Source of the DNA: Amoeboaphelidium occidentale | Lineage: Eukaryota; Aphelidiomycota; Aphelidea | DNA: 64,000 nucleotides | Assembly (NCBI GenBank): GCA_023515795.1 | Contig: JALGPX010000053.1 | Span: 238-64,237 of the forward strand | Reading direction: 5' to 3' | Part shown: positions 1 through 14,622 of the stretch, piece by piece | How the letters are laid out: each line of letters starts with the position of its first letter | Position numbering within the stretch: position 1 is the first letter of the stretch | Notes under the pieces: generated by a model | Told to the model about the DNA's origin: nothing | Seen by the model: the letters and a program-made list of their open reading frames with translations, nothing else | The model's database searches: none | Position numbers and translations under genes: made by a program

Positions 1-746
1 TGCCCAACTTCAAATTAGAACCATTTAAACCTCTGGCATTCGGAAAATTTTATACTGCAACCAGATATTACAGTTGCACACTCCAAAGACCTTATTTCTA
101 TCAGAAAAGCTCAGCATTAGAGCCACAGAATATTCAGCAATCTACAGCACCTCAAATCCCAACCAGCGGCGGCAATGGAGACGATGATAAGACACAGTTT
201 CAGTTACAGAGCGGAAAAGCCATCGACGCGCTTCAAAGAGAATGGCCGAATTACTTTAAAAATGGTTTAAGTGATTATTCGATATATTCGAAATCCGTGC
301 TTTTGGCTGAACCGTATCATATCAAGTTCTACGTCAAAGGAATACAATTATACAAATACTTTATGAAGGGATTTCGCCACGGAATGAATTGGTATTACGG
401 AGACTTAAAGTTTAACATACGATCCATAAGCAGACCAAATGAGCGAGAGGTCCTCATGAGATGGCAAGTTGAAGGAACACCTCGCGGCTCAATCGTCAAG
501 ATGTGGTTTCAAGGGATTTTCAAGACACTTTTAATTGCAAAAGATGAAACGGAATTCATAGAAAAGAGTGTTTACGAGGGCATATTCAGGTTCAGGTTCA
601 ATGCGCAAGGTTTCATTGCTGAGCATCACGTTGAGAATATCATTCCTGCTCCAAAGAAATTTGTCATGCTGAACATCGTGTCGTGGTGGCAGCGTGGTAA
701 AATCGCAGGGGAGTTGGAGCTGAACTCCACAACATCGAATTCCTAA
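1..746 (+). CDS. DUF2358 (C6orf136-like) protein, 5' end cut by window edge
   Basis: An open frame runs from base 3 without a stop to TAA at 744-746, so the visible 247 residues are the C-terminal part of a longer protein whose start lies outside the window. The pattern of a DYSIYS segment, a Y..F..G....YY block, a RW.V.G.PRG motif and a GFIAEHH.ENI.P ending matches my recollection of the DUF2358 family (human C6orf136, a SnoaL/NTF2-like fold often predicted mitochondrial). Its molecular function is not known to me. The first visible 60 residues are polar and low in conservation, as expected for a linker after an organelle-targeting region. SMC3 begins 55 bp downstream on the same strand. Confidence 0.6.
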   Translation, partial: PNFKLEPFKPLAFGKFYTATRYYSCTLQRPYFYQKSSALEPQNIQQSTAPQIPTSGGNGDDDKTQFQLQSGKAIDALQREWPNYFKNGLSDYSIYSKSVLLAEPYHIKFYVKGIQLYKYFMKGFRHGMNWYYGDLKFNIRSISRPNEREVLMRWQVEGTPRGSIVKMWFQGIFKTLLIAKDETEFIEKSVYEGIFRFRFNAQGFIAEHHVENIIPAPKKFVMLNIVSWWQRGKIAGELELNSTTSNS

Positions 747-750
747 TTGA

Positions 751-4380
<3,630 letters not shown>

Positions 4381-4430
4381 TGTTTCTAATATATGCGAGT
4401 TTATGAGACATTTTTGCTTTTTGATCCGAG

Positions 4431-5705
4431 ATGGAAGTGTTATTTACTTGCGCCAACGACTCAATCGCCGTGTATGATCAGAAGACACTCTCTATTTTGG
4501 GAAGATTTGTAATTCCGAGTGTAGATAAGAAGAATATTGCGTGTAAACCTGTCTTTAAGAGGTCTGCCAACCATATTTGTGCCGTCAAAGGACAACATGT
4601 TTTCGCGTACACTTACAGTAAAGAACAGCCATTCAGAAAGTCTGTTTTGCACGATGCGCTCACTTCATTTGAATGCACACGCGATGGAAATTTCTATTTC
4701 GGAGGGGCTCATAATGGTTCTATTTACGTGTGGGACGTATCAACTGGCGATTGCTTGAGAATTTTCGACGCACATTTAAAGAAAGTTTCCTTCATGAAAG
4801 TCTCAGAGCATCAATTAATTACAGCTGGTGATGACGCCGTCATAAATGTTTGGAATATCGCTGATTTGGTCGATGAAGAAGTTGAACACGTCGAACCTTT
4901 GAGATCATTCAACGAGCATTCAATGCCGATTACGGGATTGCAGTGTGAATTCTCATCAAGATACTCTAATGAGATTCGGTTATATACGTGTTCTGCTGAT
5001 AAGACATTCAAAGTATATGATCTTACTGGAGGTGAATGTGTTTTGACTCTTTTGCTGCCCGAGGAGCCTGCTGCCATCGTTGTCTCCCTGACAGTTGCAT
5101 ACATTGCTTTGAAGTCTGGGAATATTATCGCCTTCAATCTCATCAAAATGGGTTTTGACTCCAGTATTGATACTAACGGCGCCGTATCTCTTGAAGTGTT
5201 GGAGGAACACACAGATACGATGAAACACCACAAAAATACCGTGAATTCTTTATGCCTAAGTGCAGCCGGAGATAAACTGTTCAGTTCGGATATAAAGGGA
5301 GTTTTAGCGATTTGGGATCTCGAAAGCAATCAAATGATTAAGACTTTGGACACAGGTTTCGAAATTTTACAGCTGGAAAGCGGCTTAAAACAGATCAATT
5401 TATTCATGCAGTCTAAGAACGCACCTGCTGCTATTTCCCCTGTTCTAGCTCGAACAACTGGCTCTACTGCTGAACAAAATGTTTTGTGTGAAATGGAATT
5501 GCATTCATTTGACGATTTGCTTCAAGTAGATACTTCGCACCTTCCTGTCTCGAGCTCTTCTAATGGATCGAAGGATAAACAGTTACAGCTAGAAAACGAA
5601 GAACTCAAACTGAAATACGCCAGTCTTTCTGATTTGTATTCAAAGATGACCAAAATGGCTGGTCAAGCATTATCCAAAAGCGCAGATGAAGTTGTTGACC
5701 GTTAA
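4431..5705 (+). CDS. IPI3: Rix1-complex WD40 protein IPI3/WDR18
   Basis: Single-exon gene for 424 residues. WD40 repeats occupy about residues 1-330 (IYVWDVSTG, INVWNIADL, FKVYDLTGG, LAIWDLES). The block HSMPITGLQC followed by RLYTCSADKTFKVY and the C-terminal coiled coil (ENEELKLKYASL near residue 385) match the Ipi3/WDR18 family rather than a generic WD40 protein. In yeast and animals Ipi3 works with Rix1 and Ipi1 in the nucleolus and nucleoplasm, in ITS2 processing and pre-60S remodelling, and has been linked to replication licensing. The stop is only 10 bp from the stop of the convergent sulfotransferase gene. Confidence 0.8.
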   Translation: MEVLFTCANDSIAVYDQKTLSILGRFVIPSVDKKNIACKPVFKRSANHICAVKGQHVFAYTYSKEQPFRKSVLHDALTSFECTRDGNFYFGGAHNGSIYVWDVSTGDCLRIFDAHLKKVSFMKVSEHQLITAGDDAVINVWNIADLVDEEVEHVEPLRSFNEHSMPITGLQCEFSSRYSNEIRLYTCSADKTFKVYDLTGGECVLTLLLPEEPAAIVVSLTVAYIALKSGNIIAFNLIKMGFDSSIDTNGAVSLEVLEEHTDTMKHHKNTVNSLCLSAAGDKLFSSDIKGVLAIWDLESNQMIKTLDTGFEILQLESGLKQINLFMQSKNAPAAISPVLARTTGSTAEQNVLCEMELHSFDDLLQVDTSHLPVSSSSNGSKDKQLQLENEELKLKYASLSDLYSKMTKMAGQALSKSADEVVDR

Positions 5706-5715
5706 ATAGCTCTAT

Positions 5716-7119
5716 TTAGAAATGCTTTTGAAGGATCTCGACTTCTTTCTGAAATCCCTTAGACTTCAATAGAGAGAATAAGTTATTATTATGTTCCGCA
5801 AAGAAAGAATCCAATTTAGCTTTCAAGTCGGTTGGTATCTCAGCAACATAACTTCGTTTATGATGTTTTCCTTCGATTTTTTCTTTTTGTATATCATTAT
5901 CACTGAGACCTAGCCACAATACCATCTTGCGCATATGAGATTCTGGTTCCAACTCGAACTCTTCTGAAGACCAGATCATGAATGCTTCCTTAGGATAATG
6001 CTTGAACCATTTGTAGAGTTGGTCAACGTAAACAGAACGATAAACATGGCTGTGATCCTCTGTATGATGCCAAAGATCAACACTGTCCTTTTCTCGAAGT
6101 TTGAGACAATCCGTTACTGTTGATTCATACAGATTTGTTATTCTTCCTCCTTCAGCTTTCAAATAACAATCTGAAAGAATGGCAATTTCAGATTCGACTG
6201 TTTTTCGTAGACCCTCTTGCCAGTCCTTCTGAATCATCTCTGGGGTGTTTGTTTCATTAATGAGCCTTTTGTAACAGTCGTGAACTCTCCATGCGTAAAC
6301 ACCACACCTTTGTTCCTGCCATTTCATGTTATAAGCGCTAACCAATCTGTTGATGGGGTTCCTAAGCATGACCAGAATCTTGGTATCTGGCAACATCTGA
6401 TGAGCCCTCTCCGCAGAGAATGGATGCACCATGTAGTTTGGAGAAGCTTCAGCTCGAATTAACGGCATATTATTCTCTGGGTTGAACTTAAATTGACATT
6501 CGCCAGTTATTGGATGATCATCCTTTGTTATGTTCGGAAACCATGTCAAGTAATCATTGAATGTAGCCCCACGCTCGTATTTCTTGTTGAAGAAGTCCAA
6601 CTCTTTTGCACCTGTTGGAACAAGAATATTCGGATGATACATCTTTTTCAAGTATACGTGCCATGAGGTGGTCCCACCTTTTTGTGTACCAATAACGAGG
6701 AGGTTTGGAATGCAAGGGTTCTTGATCTGTGTCTTGCTCATACGCTTTGGAACAACAGACATCTGATCAACTATCGTCTTGTGATTACTTTGTATGACCG
6801 TACTTTTGATGGTATAGACAGCGTTTCTTCTGCTCTTGGTTGCAATAACAACTCTATCTTCACCATCTTTAAATATTCTTTGACGAACACCATTGACGTC
6901 CTTGGACCTCTTCTCCATCCTTGACACATGATAATGATAATGATTTCTGTGTGAACTCTCATCAGAAACAGAGGAACCATAGAATGCTGCCCCTTCCAAC
7001 GCCGTCTGAAGGGAGTCAAGATTGTTTTCATACATCAAAATTGTCCAGAACAATATGGTAGATAAGCTGATCGAGACGGTGCTCAAGAACGGGATCAAAT
7101 GCCTTCTTCTGATAAACAT
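5716..7119 (-). CDS. Golgi-type membrane sulfotransferase
   Basis: Type II membrane protein of about 467 residues. From the chosen ATG at 7119 the order is a short basic cytosolic tail (MFIRRRH), one membrane anchor at about residues 8-28, a stem, then a Sulfotransfer_1 domain. The 5'-phosphosulfate loop is LLVIGTQKGGTTSW and the 3'-phosphate loop is LVMLRNPINRLVSAY, both needed to bind PAPS. This layout is that of heparan/chondroitin-type carbohydrate sulfotransferases in the Golgi; the acceptor sugar cannot be told. The frame is open 57 codons further upstream, but that stretch is low-complexity and would push the anchor inwards. No intron is seen. True carbohydrate sulfotransferases are rare in yeasts and moulds. 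Confidence 0.8.
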   Translation of the reverse strand: MFIRRRHLIPFLSTVSISLSTILFWTILMYENNLDSLQTALEGAAFYGSSVSDESSHRNHYHYHVSRMEKRSKDVNGVRQRIFKDGEDRVVIATKSRRNAVYTIKSTVIQSNHKTIVDQMSVVPKRMSKTQIKNPCIPNLLVIGTQKGGTTSWHVYLKKMYHPNILVPTGAKELDFFNKKYERGATFNDYLTWFPNITKDDHPITGECQFKFNPENNMPLIRAEASPNYMVHPFSAERAHQMLPDTKILVMLRNPINRLVSAYNMKWQEQRCGVYAWRVHDCYKRLINETNTPEMIQKDWQEGLRKTVESEIAILSDCYLKAEGGRITNLYESTVTDCLKLREKDSVDLWHHTEDHSHVYRSVYVDQLYKWFKHYPKEAFMIWSSEEFELEPESHMRKMVLWLGLSDNDIQKEKIEGKHHKRSYVAEIPTDLKAKLDSFFAEHNNNLFSLLKSKGFQKEVEILQKHF

Positions 7120-7330
7120 GTAGGACTTGTAGATAAAGAGGAATGAAAAAGAATGTGTCTCGCCGTTGATGTTGTGAAAAGATGCTCCATGATCTTTGAT
7201 GATGCTTGTGATGTTTTGCAACCAGCGTTCGCTTGTTTCATGCTTGCGCCACCGAAATGCTCCGCTTCTACACACACAAAGTATCCGCAATTAAAATACA
7301 AAGTACACAAATTTATTGTAAATGCACAAG

Positions 7331-9211
7331 TTAATTGTCGAAATCCCTGTTCAAATCGATGAATGCAGCAGATCCATCTTTCACCGTTCTTAATTCGTCT
7401 AGAATTACACAAGCATGTCTGTAACAATTCTCGATACCAGAGTAATCGGATATATACAAGTTCTTGGAGGCAGAATATGCTTTAGCGAGGGCAGAATTTA
7501 ATAGTCTGGCTACTTTGATTCTGTTTCCAGGCAAAAGTAAATAACCCACGCTGCTGCTGTAAGGATCAGGATAAGCCAATAAAGCAAACGTTTCCTAATT
7601 GTAAGACCGACCGTTAAAGCTTACATTCATATTTTTGATAATTTCTGGTCGTTCATCATCTCTATAATCATCTTGCAGTTGCTGTCCGTATTGAATAGCT
7701 TTTTCTAGCAAGCCGTACTCGTCCTTGTTACTTGAAGACTGGCCCATCTGTGAACTTTCAGATTGCATGTGATTAGAGGCAGCTGCAATAATTTCAACAA
7801 ACTTTCTGCATCTCAGATGAAATACCACCTCGTCGTCATCTCTCAATGCGTTTGGATATTTATCTCTTGCGATCTGGACAGCAGAGTCCAAGTCTCCATC
7901 TAAAACAAGTTTCATTATATCTAAAAAAATTAAGACGGCCATACTGTGGAATGTCTACGTTTTCTCTGATAGCAATCCTGAAGATCTTGCTCAGTTAAAA
8001 GTTCTGGTTTAGATGATACAAGACCGCTACTGATCGCAAAGGCTTGAGCGGTTTCCGCGTGCCCCTCATTGAGCAGGTATTTCAATACTGCTTCGTTTGT
8101 AACAACGTTTTGCTGCGCTTCTGAATCGTCAGCTAGCGGAATAAAGAACAAATCGTCTTGAGACGATGCAGTAGAGGATAAATTAGCTTGCAACAATCCT
8201 GTGGCTTTAGTTGAAGTCGACGATATACCATTGAATGAGTATCTGATGCAATCTATATCTTTCTCCCACAAATAGAATTTCTCATCCATGAGATACCGAT
8301 AAAGATCGAAGCAAAACTGTTTCTGGCCAAAATTAACTTCAACTTCTTCTCTTGGTGTGCGTAAACCAACACATGGGAATAAGTCGATCGCAGAAAGTTG
8401 CTTCAAGTCCTTAAAAGCCACACCTAGAAAAACGCCATTCTAAAGAGTGTTACAAGAGACATATCCATTGATACCTTTGAATAAAAAATCTGCTTCTTAG
8501 CAAAATTAACTCCACAGCCGATAATGTCGCCAGTCGTGAAAGTAGGACCATACGGCTTTCCAGAACCAGAACAGTTGAAGGAATGACCATCATCGCCTAT
8601 TTAAGTTACAAAACAATATTCAGCTGATAAACACTAACCATGATAACCCCAACTCATGGGCTCCCATCCTATAAAAACTTAAGCCAAAACCAACAGGCTG
8701 TCATAAATTTACCAGGAAGTCTCTTGTCCGCTGCGTTTGGCCCACACATTCCTATCCCAATATGACCATCTCTACCCTTTGAAACAATCGTTACTTCATA
8801 GTAAAACACACCGCATTGTGGAGGCACGGGGCAATTGGCTCTAACAGAAGAAGCCTCATCATCTTTAGCATCGCCTAACCAATGAACGCATCAAATGCAA
8901 ACCATACCGCCTTTGCCAACATACAAGATCCTCATGTTCTGCTTTGACAGTTCCAACTTTGCGCCCTTATCCTTTGGGTTCAAATAAGTTGGTAAATTAT
9001 ATTTTGAAGTTTCGAAACTTAGAATATTCTCTTTGCTCTGGTAGAATGTCCGTTTCTTTGTTGCGCTGTTTAACTGTGACGTACTCAGAGACTTTGTGCT
9101 GGTCCTTGTCCCATGGCCTGATGGCACAGATAAAGCAGACGATGTCGTAATTGTATTTGAAGTTGCTGCGCTGTTTCCTGAGGCTGAAATTGTGTCTGAG
9201 AGTCGTCGCAT
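7331..9211 (-). CDS. GID1: RANBP9/10-type SPRY-LisH-CTLH-CRA protein (GID1/VID30)
   Basis: Scaffold subunit of the GID/CTLH ubiquitin ligase, which in yeast degrades gluconeogenic enzymes. Seven exons: 9211-8908, 8874-8713, 8668-8639, 8596-8475, 8439-7959, 7920-7625 and 7594-7331; introns of 33, 44, 42, 35, 38 and 30 nt. The product is 552 residues. Order: Ser/Thr-rich N terminus, SPRY domain ([33 protein letters not shown]), LisH ([16 protein letters not shown]), CTLH beginning [13 protein letters not shown], and CRA ending in [17 protein letters not shown]. The SPRY exons are tiny (one is 30 nt). The ATG at 9211 was chosen because upstream in-frame codons would run into the cytochrome b5 gene, which stops at 9270. 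Confidence 0.92.
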
Positions 9212-9269
9212 GCTGTTTGAACTTGAGAAAACTTGACGCACCAGGCGGGATTTATTTAACTTTGGCACA

Positions 9270-9743
9270 TTACATATATCTGTAAGCAACGAATGCTACT
9301 ACAAGAGCAAGAGGCACCAGAACATACATCCATTGAGAGCGTGATAAGTTGTCTTTTCCTGAGTAAGATCCACTTGGCTTATCTGTTTTGCTGTAATCCC
9401 GCTTAGGTGTTTCTTTCTTAGCTTCAGACGAAGCCAACTCCCCCAAGTAATAATCTTTGAGCATTAAGCGAGCATCTTCGCTGTGTCCGATATCTTCGAA
9501 TGCTTCCGTAGCATCGATTCCTATAAACAATTAAAGTTAATTAATGGGAAGAGAGCACCTCCATTCTCCAGCATAACTTCCTCACCGCCTTTTAAAGTTA
9601 GATTGAAGCAAAGCGTGAATGTTACCTGGATGTTCATCGATAAACTTGGTCACATCGTAAACTTTGCCATGTACAACAAACCACAGGCTGTTCTTAGATT
9701 TATGTTTTTCTATGTCTGCAAAAGTGTATGTTTCCTGGACCAT
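9270..9743 (-). CDS. CYB5: Cytochrome b5, tail-anchored
   Basis: Small haem electron carrier of the ER or outer mitochondrial membrane, donating electrons to desaturases, hydroxylases and P450s. Three exons: 9743-9626, 9588-9559 and 9520-9270; introns of 37 and 38 nt, the middle exon only 30 nt. The product is 132 residues. It starts MVQETYTFADIEKH and carries the cyt-b5 core VYDVTKFIDEHPGGEE. Axial haem ligands are the His of HPGG and the His of DIGHSEDA. A Ser/Lys-rich linker leads to one C-terminal membrane anchor (WMYVLVPLALVVAFVAY) and a very short tail, typical of tail-anchored b5. All hallmark residues are intact. Confidence 0.95.
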
Positions 9744-10116
9744 TTGGTTGGCTACGCAAATACAAGCGGGTAAAGTTGTTTGTCAGACAGAATCGAACAG
9801 TGAAAAGGCAAACCTTGATTTCAATCGAGGCCCAACATCTGTTAGCAGAGCAGAGACGCAAATGAAAGGACAGCAAGACAGAGATAGCTGAATGCACACC
9901 AGCTGGTCCTGTGTTTATCATCGCGATCATCCATTAGGCTCATATTTACTGCGTTCGCAAAGTATCTGATCGTGCTGCGGAGCTTCAGCCCAACCTTACC
10001 AATGTATATAGTTGATCATTCTCTTTAAGACATCATGAAACGCCACACTACTAGATTCCACCAAGATCCTCATACTCAATTTTTTTTTCTTTTGCTGAAA
10101 CATCAGGGCGACAATT
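9744..10116. other. Intergenic region between divergent CYB5 and UEV genes
   Basis: About 370 bp between two divergent start codons, so it should hold both promoters. I find no ORF with recognisable similarity. A T-rich run (10081-10094) lies just before the UEV start. A TTCGATTC-like element on the minus strand near 9785-9800 resembles a tRNA T-loop, but the stem does not pair. Confidence 0.5.
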
Positions 10117-10659
10117 ATGGGATCGGCTCAAGGTAACATTCAAGACAAAATTCCCTCTTTAATTAATCGCATCGAAAGTTCCAAGAAACTTCAGACTTTT
10201 AGAAGAGTTGGAAAAGTGTGAGAAGGGCATTGGCGACGGGACCATTAGTTATGGTTTGTCTGATGGCGAGGATATGTCAATGACAAATTGGCACGGGACA
10301 ATTATTGGACCACCGCATGTAAGTTCATAGGGAGGATGTTCAGCCTTATAAATAGTCCGTACATGAGAACAGAATTTACGCATTAAAACTCCACTGCGGA
10401 GAAAAGTATCCAGACCTGCCGCCGCAAGTGTCGTTTGTCTCAAAGATAAACCTGCCATGTGTTGATCAGAAAACTGGAAAGGTTCTGGATAGCAAATTAA
10501 GTGTTTTGTCTCAGTGGAAGAGAAATTTTACTATGGAAACTGTTTTGGCTGAATTAAGAAAGTAAGTCACAAGAATCTTAAACTTAATGCGTGTCTAGGG
10601 AAATGGGATCATCTTCAAACAGGAAATTGGCTCAACCACCAGAAGGATCAACTTACTAA
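10117..10659 (+). CDS. MMS2: Ubiquitin-conjugating enzyme variant (UEV1/MMS2)
   Basis: Catalytically inactive E2 that pairs with Ubc13 to build K63-linked ubiquitin chains in DNA damage tolerance and signalling. Four exons: 10117-10132, 10179-10318, 10356-10561 and 10599-10659; introns of 46, 37 and 37 nt. The product is 140 residues. Landmarks are [17 protein letters not shown], the [19 protein letters not shown] block, KYPDLPP and the ending [13 protein letters not shown]. The active-site HPN/Cys stretch of real E2s is missing, as in all UEVs. The first exon is just 16 nt. The gene converges on CSN5 with 44 bp between stops. Confidence 0.95.
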
Positions 10660-10703
10660 ACATTTATGGGAATAAACATCATTCCGTTTAATTAAATCTT
10701 CTT

Positions 10704-11814
10704 TTAGCTTTCAGTCATGCTTTCCAGCGTTACAATGGTCTCGATCAAAGTTGCGTCTGCATTATCCTTCGTCATTGGCGTAAACAATACATTCTTCATT
10801 GTTTCATGCATCCAAGCGCAACATAATTCATGTGTAACTTTCCCAGCATCATGCGATAACTTCTTTAGCTTTTCTGTGTCTGACTTTCCGTAAGATGTTG
10901 CTGAAGCTGATCTCTTTAACTTCTCTGCTAAATCTGCAATCTGTTTTGTACTGTGCCCATATGATGAAATAAGTGGGGATGAAGCCAACGTGTTCTTCCA
11001 ATATTTTGACCATAATTTGTCCAAAAGAAAGTTGTCAAGGGATGATTTAAAGTATGAAATTTCCAAAGAATAATACTTTTTCCAATGAACACCAAAGTCA
11101 TCAATTTTATCGAGTGGAATGCTTTGATATTCAGAGCGATCTTCGCCTTCGGGTGGTGTCCAGTCCTAAATTATGCGTTTTAGCTTTCCGTGATGACTCA
11201 TCGAAATAATTTACCGCTGGATAAGTTCGGAAAGCACCAATTTCAACTTTGCCTGAGGAAATGGTACGAATGGGATCAATGACCACAGCCAAGAACGGTT
11301 CCATGAATTGCTGATTCTGTAGTTGCGTTGAAACATCGATACCACTCAGCCAACATCCGTAACCTGAGAGTAAGAATTAGAAGCATTTTAATGACTTACC
11401 AGGGTGCGAATGATACCAGCCAATTATATTCTCCATTCTACCAACTTCTTTAGACTTTGCATTGTATTGCACCATGTATTCGTTCGCTTCAGAGGCTGCA
11501 TTAACTCTGGTTTCCGTGCCCTCCACCGGTAAAGCGAATGCATCAATAACAATCATCGTGTCTCCATCGATTTTGCCCTGCATAAGGCCCATGACTTCAA
11601 TCGTCTCTCCGCTTCTTGCGTGCGTTACCATTTTGATTAGAGCAATCGCTGATATCTTGACGTTTTTAAAGTGATGAACATCTTGCTTCCATGGTCGAGC
11701 ATCGCATTGTCTCTTGTTTTCTTCAGCGCTGTAACGGAATAGCTTGTTCAAGTTCTCTACTTCCTCGATTTTGTTTGAGTGAATCCACTGGCGTTTAGCG
11801 TCTTGTGATGACAT
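10704..11814 (-). CDS. CSN5: COP9 signalosome subunit 5 (JAMM deneddylase)
   Basis: Zinc isopeptidase that removes Nedd8 from cullins. Three exons: 11814-11400, 11363-11215 and 11165-10704; introns of 36 and 49 nt. The product is 341 residues, matching the usual about 335. The JAMM motif is intact: the Glu of GETIEVMGL, then [14 protein letters not shown]. This together with the start [14 protein letters not shown] and the downstream DWTPPEG distinguishes it from the proteasome paralogue RPN11. The ATG at 11814 is preferred; an in-frame ATG at 11850 would overlap the end of the upstream AASS gene. A target cullin (CUL4) is encoded at the end of this window. Confidence 0.95.
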
Positions 11815-11846
11815 TTTGAACAAACGATAAGACGTTACAGTTATAT

Positions 11847-14580
11847 TCAAAATTTTAAGCTTACACGTTCCTCGTTAAATTCAAGACCTTCTTCTTTTAA
11901 AGCGCTTAAAATAGGTTCGTAGATATCTCTTGTAGTTGGAACAATTACACCTTTCTGTGATATCTTTCCTTCTAACAACAAATTCGCGCCGATCGCAGCT
12001 GGTAGTGAAACTGTTTTTGCCATTGCAGAATATTCATGATTTCCGTAAGAAACAAGGGAAGATACATGTTTTTGCTAAATAATGCGTTAGATCTTGTTGA
12101 AAAGTAATTACCCTTTCTCCTTGGAGTTCAACCTCAAAAGTGTGATGCAAGCAAACCATATCACGCTCGTGTTTCTGATAAGCAAGTTTCAATTCCAGTT
12201 GTTTGCAAAGGGCGTCCAGCAAAGTCTCGCTATTCTTTGGCGTTTTAACAGGAATGTGTGAAAACAGACCCAGCCATGATAAAGCCTCTGCAATTTCTGG
12301 TTCATCATCTGGTTTCACATGAACCAACTTATTCATAACTCTCGATGCAGATTTAGGGCCAACAAGTGCAGACATTAGGTCATCCCAGTACGGTTGCTTA
12401 ACCTTCTGAAAGAACTCTTTATCATCATTTAATAACCCAATATCTCTCAATGCAACCATGACTTTAGCGAAACCAGAGTATCTCAAAGTTCCTCTAAACA
12501 TTGTCTCTAGCTCTTGTTCATCAAGATTGTAAATGTTAATGTATTTCAAAGAGTCTCTGTTTGCTAAACCTTCAAAACTAAATCCTTTGAATAGATGAAC
12601 TGTTTGTGCATGATCCAAGATTCTACCAGGCTCAATAAGCTGGATCTTTCCGTTCAACTTGAACTTAGCCGGATTTATCGCAGCAGATAAAACTCCACGA
12701 GGACTCCAACTAAACTTGTAGCCAAGAGGATTATTGGAATATTCAGGAGCTGGCAATCCTCCACACCATGAAACAAAAGACTTGATCTTGCCCTTTTTAT
12801 CTCTTATTTGATCCATAAACTTCATTGCAAGAAGGTGATCAATACCCGGATCTAGTCCCAATTCGTTCAATATTGTAATTCCTGACTCTTTAGCACTGTC
12901 TCCCAGTTCAGATATTTTCGGAGATACATAAGATGCTGTAACCATGTTCTTCTTATGCTTGATACACTGTTCAGCAACCAAGTGATGCAAGAATGCAGGT
13001 AGGAAACTTATTGTGATATCATGATCGCCAACAAGATCTCCGACTGCTGCACTATTTTCCACTTCAAGAATCGCCGTCTTTGCTTTGCCTCTAGATAAGC
13101 TTTTTGCTTCTTCTTCGGAGTTGCTTGCGATCGTCAGTTCAACTGTTTTACTCTTTTTCAAGAAGTAATCCACAAGAGGCGCTGCAACTCTTCCAGATCC
13201 AAGAAGTAAGACTTTTCGCTTTCCACCAGAGCTTGCATGTACAAGAAGTTTGGACAAGTGCTGATGACGATCTAGCAATGATCCATTAGCTGCAATTGTG
13301 GCATTTTCTATGACGCTGCTTTGGCCCTTTACAACCAGATCTGACAATAGTGGATACAGCTTTTCACTGAAATGATTAGATGCGTCCAAAGGCAGTTCGG
13401 CAGGTAGATTATCAATTGATAGTATTAAAACTCCTTCATCCTCAGCTTTTGATCCATAAGTTCTTTTTAATGGATCATAAGTAAAGAATGGCTCATCAAT
13501 GGTCGATGCTCTATCCATAAATTCCAAAGGGCCCTTGATATCACAAGAAATATCTGCAATAGCAATCATTCTTGTGTCTTTTGCTAGCTTCGCATACTGA
13601 TCATTGGTCAGTAAACGAGGATATTTTTCATCCCAGTAAGCACCATTGATCAAACAAGATACCCAAGGAATAATTTGATCGTGAAACACAGAATCATATT
13701 GAGCAGATCCATGTTGAAGATAATGGTTAAAATCGAACTCTCCACCATCTTTGCGTCTCAAGTAATCTTGTGGTTCAGCAATAACGCCATAAACCTTATT
13801 GTGGGACAAACTTTTCCATTGGGTCTTCATATCAGAAACTGAAATGAATTCATGAGGCAACTGCGAAAATATTTCTTGAGCACCTTGCGAAACATTCCCT
13901 TTGCCTGTAAACAAGAATATCATTGGCGCCAATTCTTTTGGTAACCCGTTTGAGGCAATTCTTTCGCCAACTATTCTGACAGCGTTCTTTGCGTCTTCAG
14001 TTGAGAAATACGAGTACGCTCTCCCAACGTTCACAAAAGGAGTGTTTAACCCTTGACTAAGTAGTTTCAAACCAATCCCATGCAGAATATCGATCATTCC
14101 TGCGACACCAGCAAACTTACCGAAAGCGACTAAACGTTCCTTCTTATCATTCACCAATAATTCATAGTCACTTAGTTTAATCTTTTTGTTGAGTATCGCT
14201 TGTAAAAGACCCAAGTTATGCTTCTGGCCTTTGTGGGTGTGTGAAAAGAACAAGAAATGCTTATCATGGATCAACTTATCAACTGGAACTTCTTTAATCC
14301 CTAAGATCATGTCAGCCTCAGATAGATCACTTTGAAGTATCGCTCCAGCCCTTTCGAATTCAGTGTCGGTAAAGATTCTCTTTTTGGATGGTTGCACTAC
14401 AACTTCGCAATGTTCTGACAATTTCTGTACTGCTTCCGGGCTCAAAGGGCTTCTGCGCTCCCATTTGCCCTTTTGTTCTTCCCTTATCCCAATAGTGAAT
14501 TTTTTACTTGAATAGAATCTCCTTTGTAAAAGCTTCAAGCCATGAAACATCTTGAAGACTGAATTAAATTTGTTTGACAA
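11847..14580 (-). CDS. AASS: Bifunctional lysine-ketoglutarate reductase / saccharopine dehydrogenase
   Basis: Mitochondrial enzyme of lysine breakdown by the saccharopine pathway. Two exons, 14580-12112 and 12074-11847, with one 37-nt intron. The product is about 898 residues (human AASS is 926). A presequence-like start ([13 protein letters not shown]) precedes the LKR half, which opens with the family motif [16 protein letters not shown]. The saccharopine dehydrogenase half starts near residue 450 with a dinucleotide-binding site ([13 protein letters not shown]) and has [17 protein letters not shown]. The C terminus reads [15 protein letters not shown] and onwards. Both activities are on one chain as in animals and plants, not as separate LYS1 and LYS9 proteins as in yeasts. 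A second ATG at 14550 is an alternative start. Confidence 0.93.
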
Positions 14581-14622
14581 AAAGTCGTACGGAGATAAGA
14601 CAGGATACCTTTATTTCCAGCT

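Noticed and set aside
4811-5329. 172-codon minus-strand ORF opposite IPI3
   Set aside because: It is a frame shadow of a conserved WD40 gene with no recognisable protein features.
6217-6924. Plus-strand ORFs opposite the sulfotransferase
   Set aside because: Shadow frames of a conserved gene, no family match.
7120-7290. N-terminal 57-residue extension of the sulfotransferase
   Set aside because: Open frame but low similarity to any transit or anchor sequence; a type II anchor begins directly at the ATG at 7119.
9770-9850. TTCGATTC-containing possible minus-strand tRNA
   Set aside because: T stem has two mismatched pairs and no cloverleaf partner stems are found.
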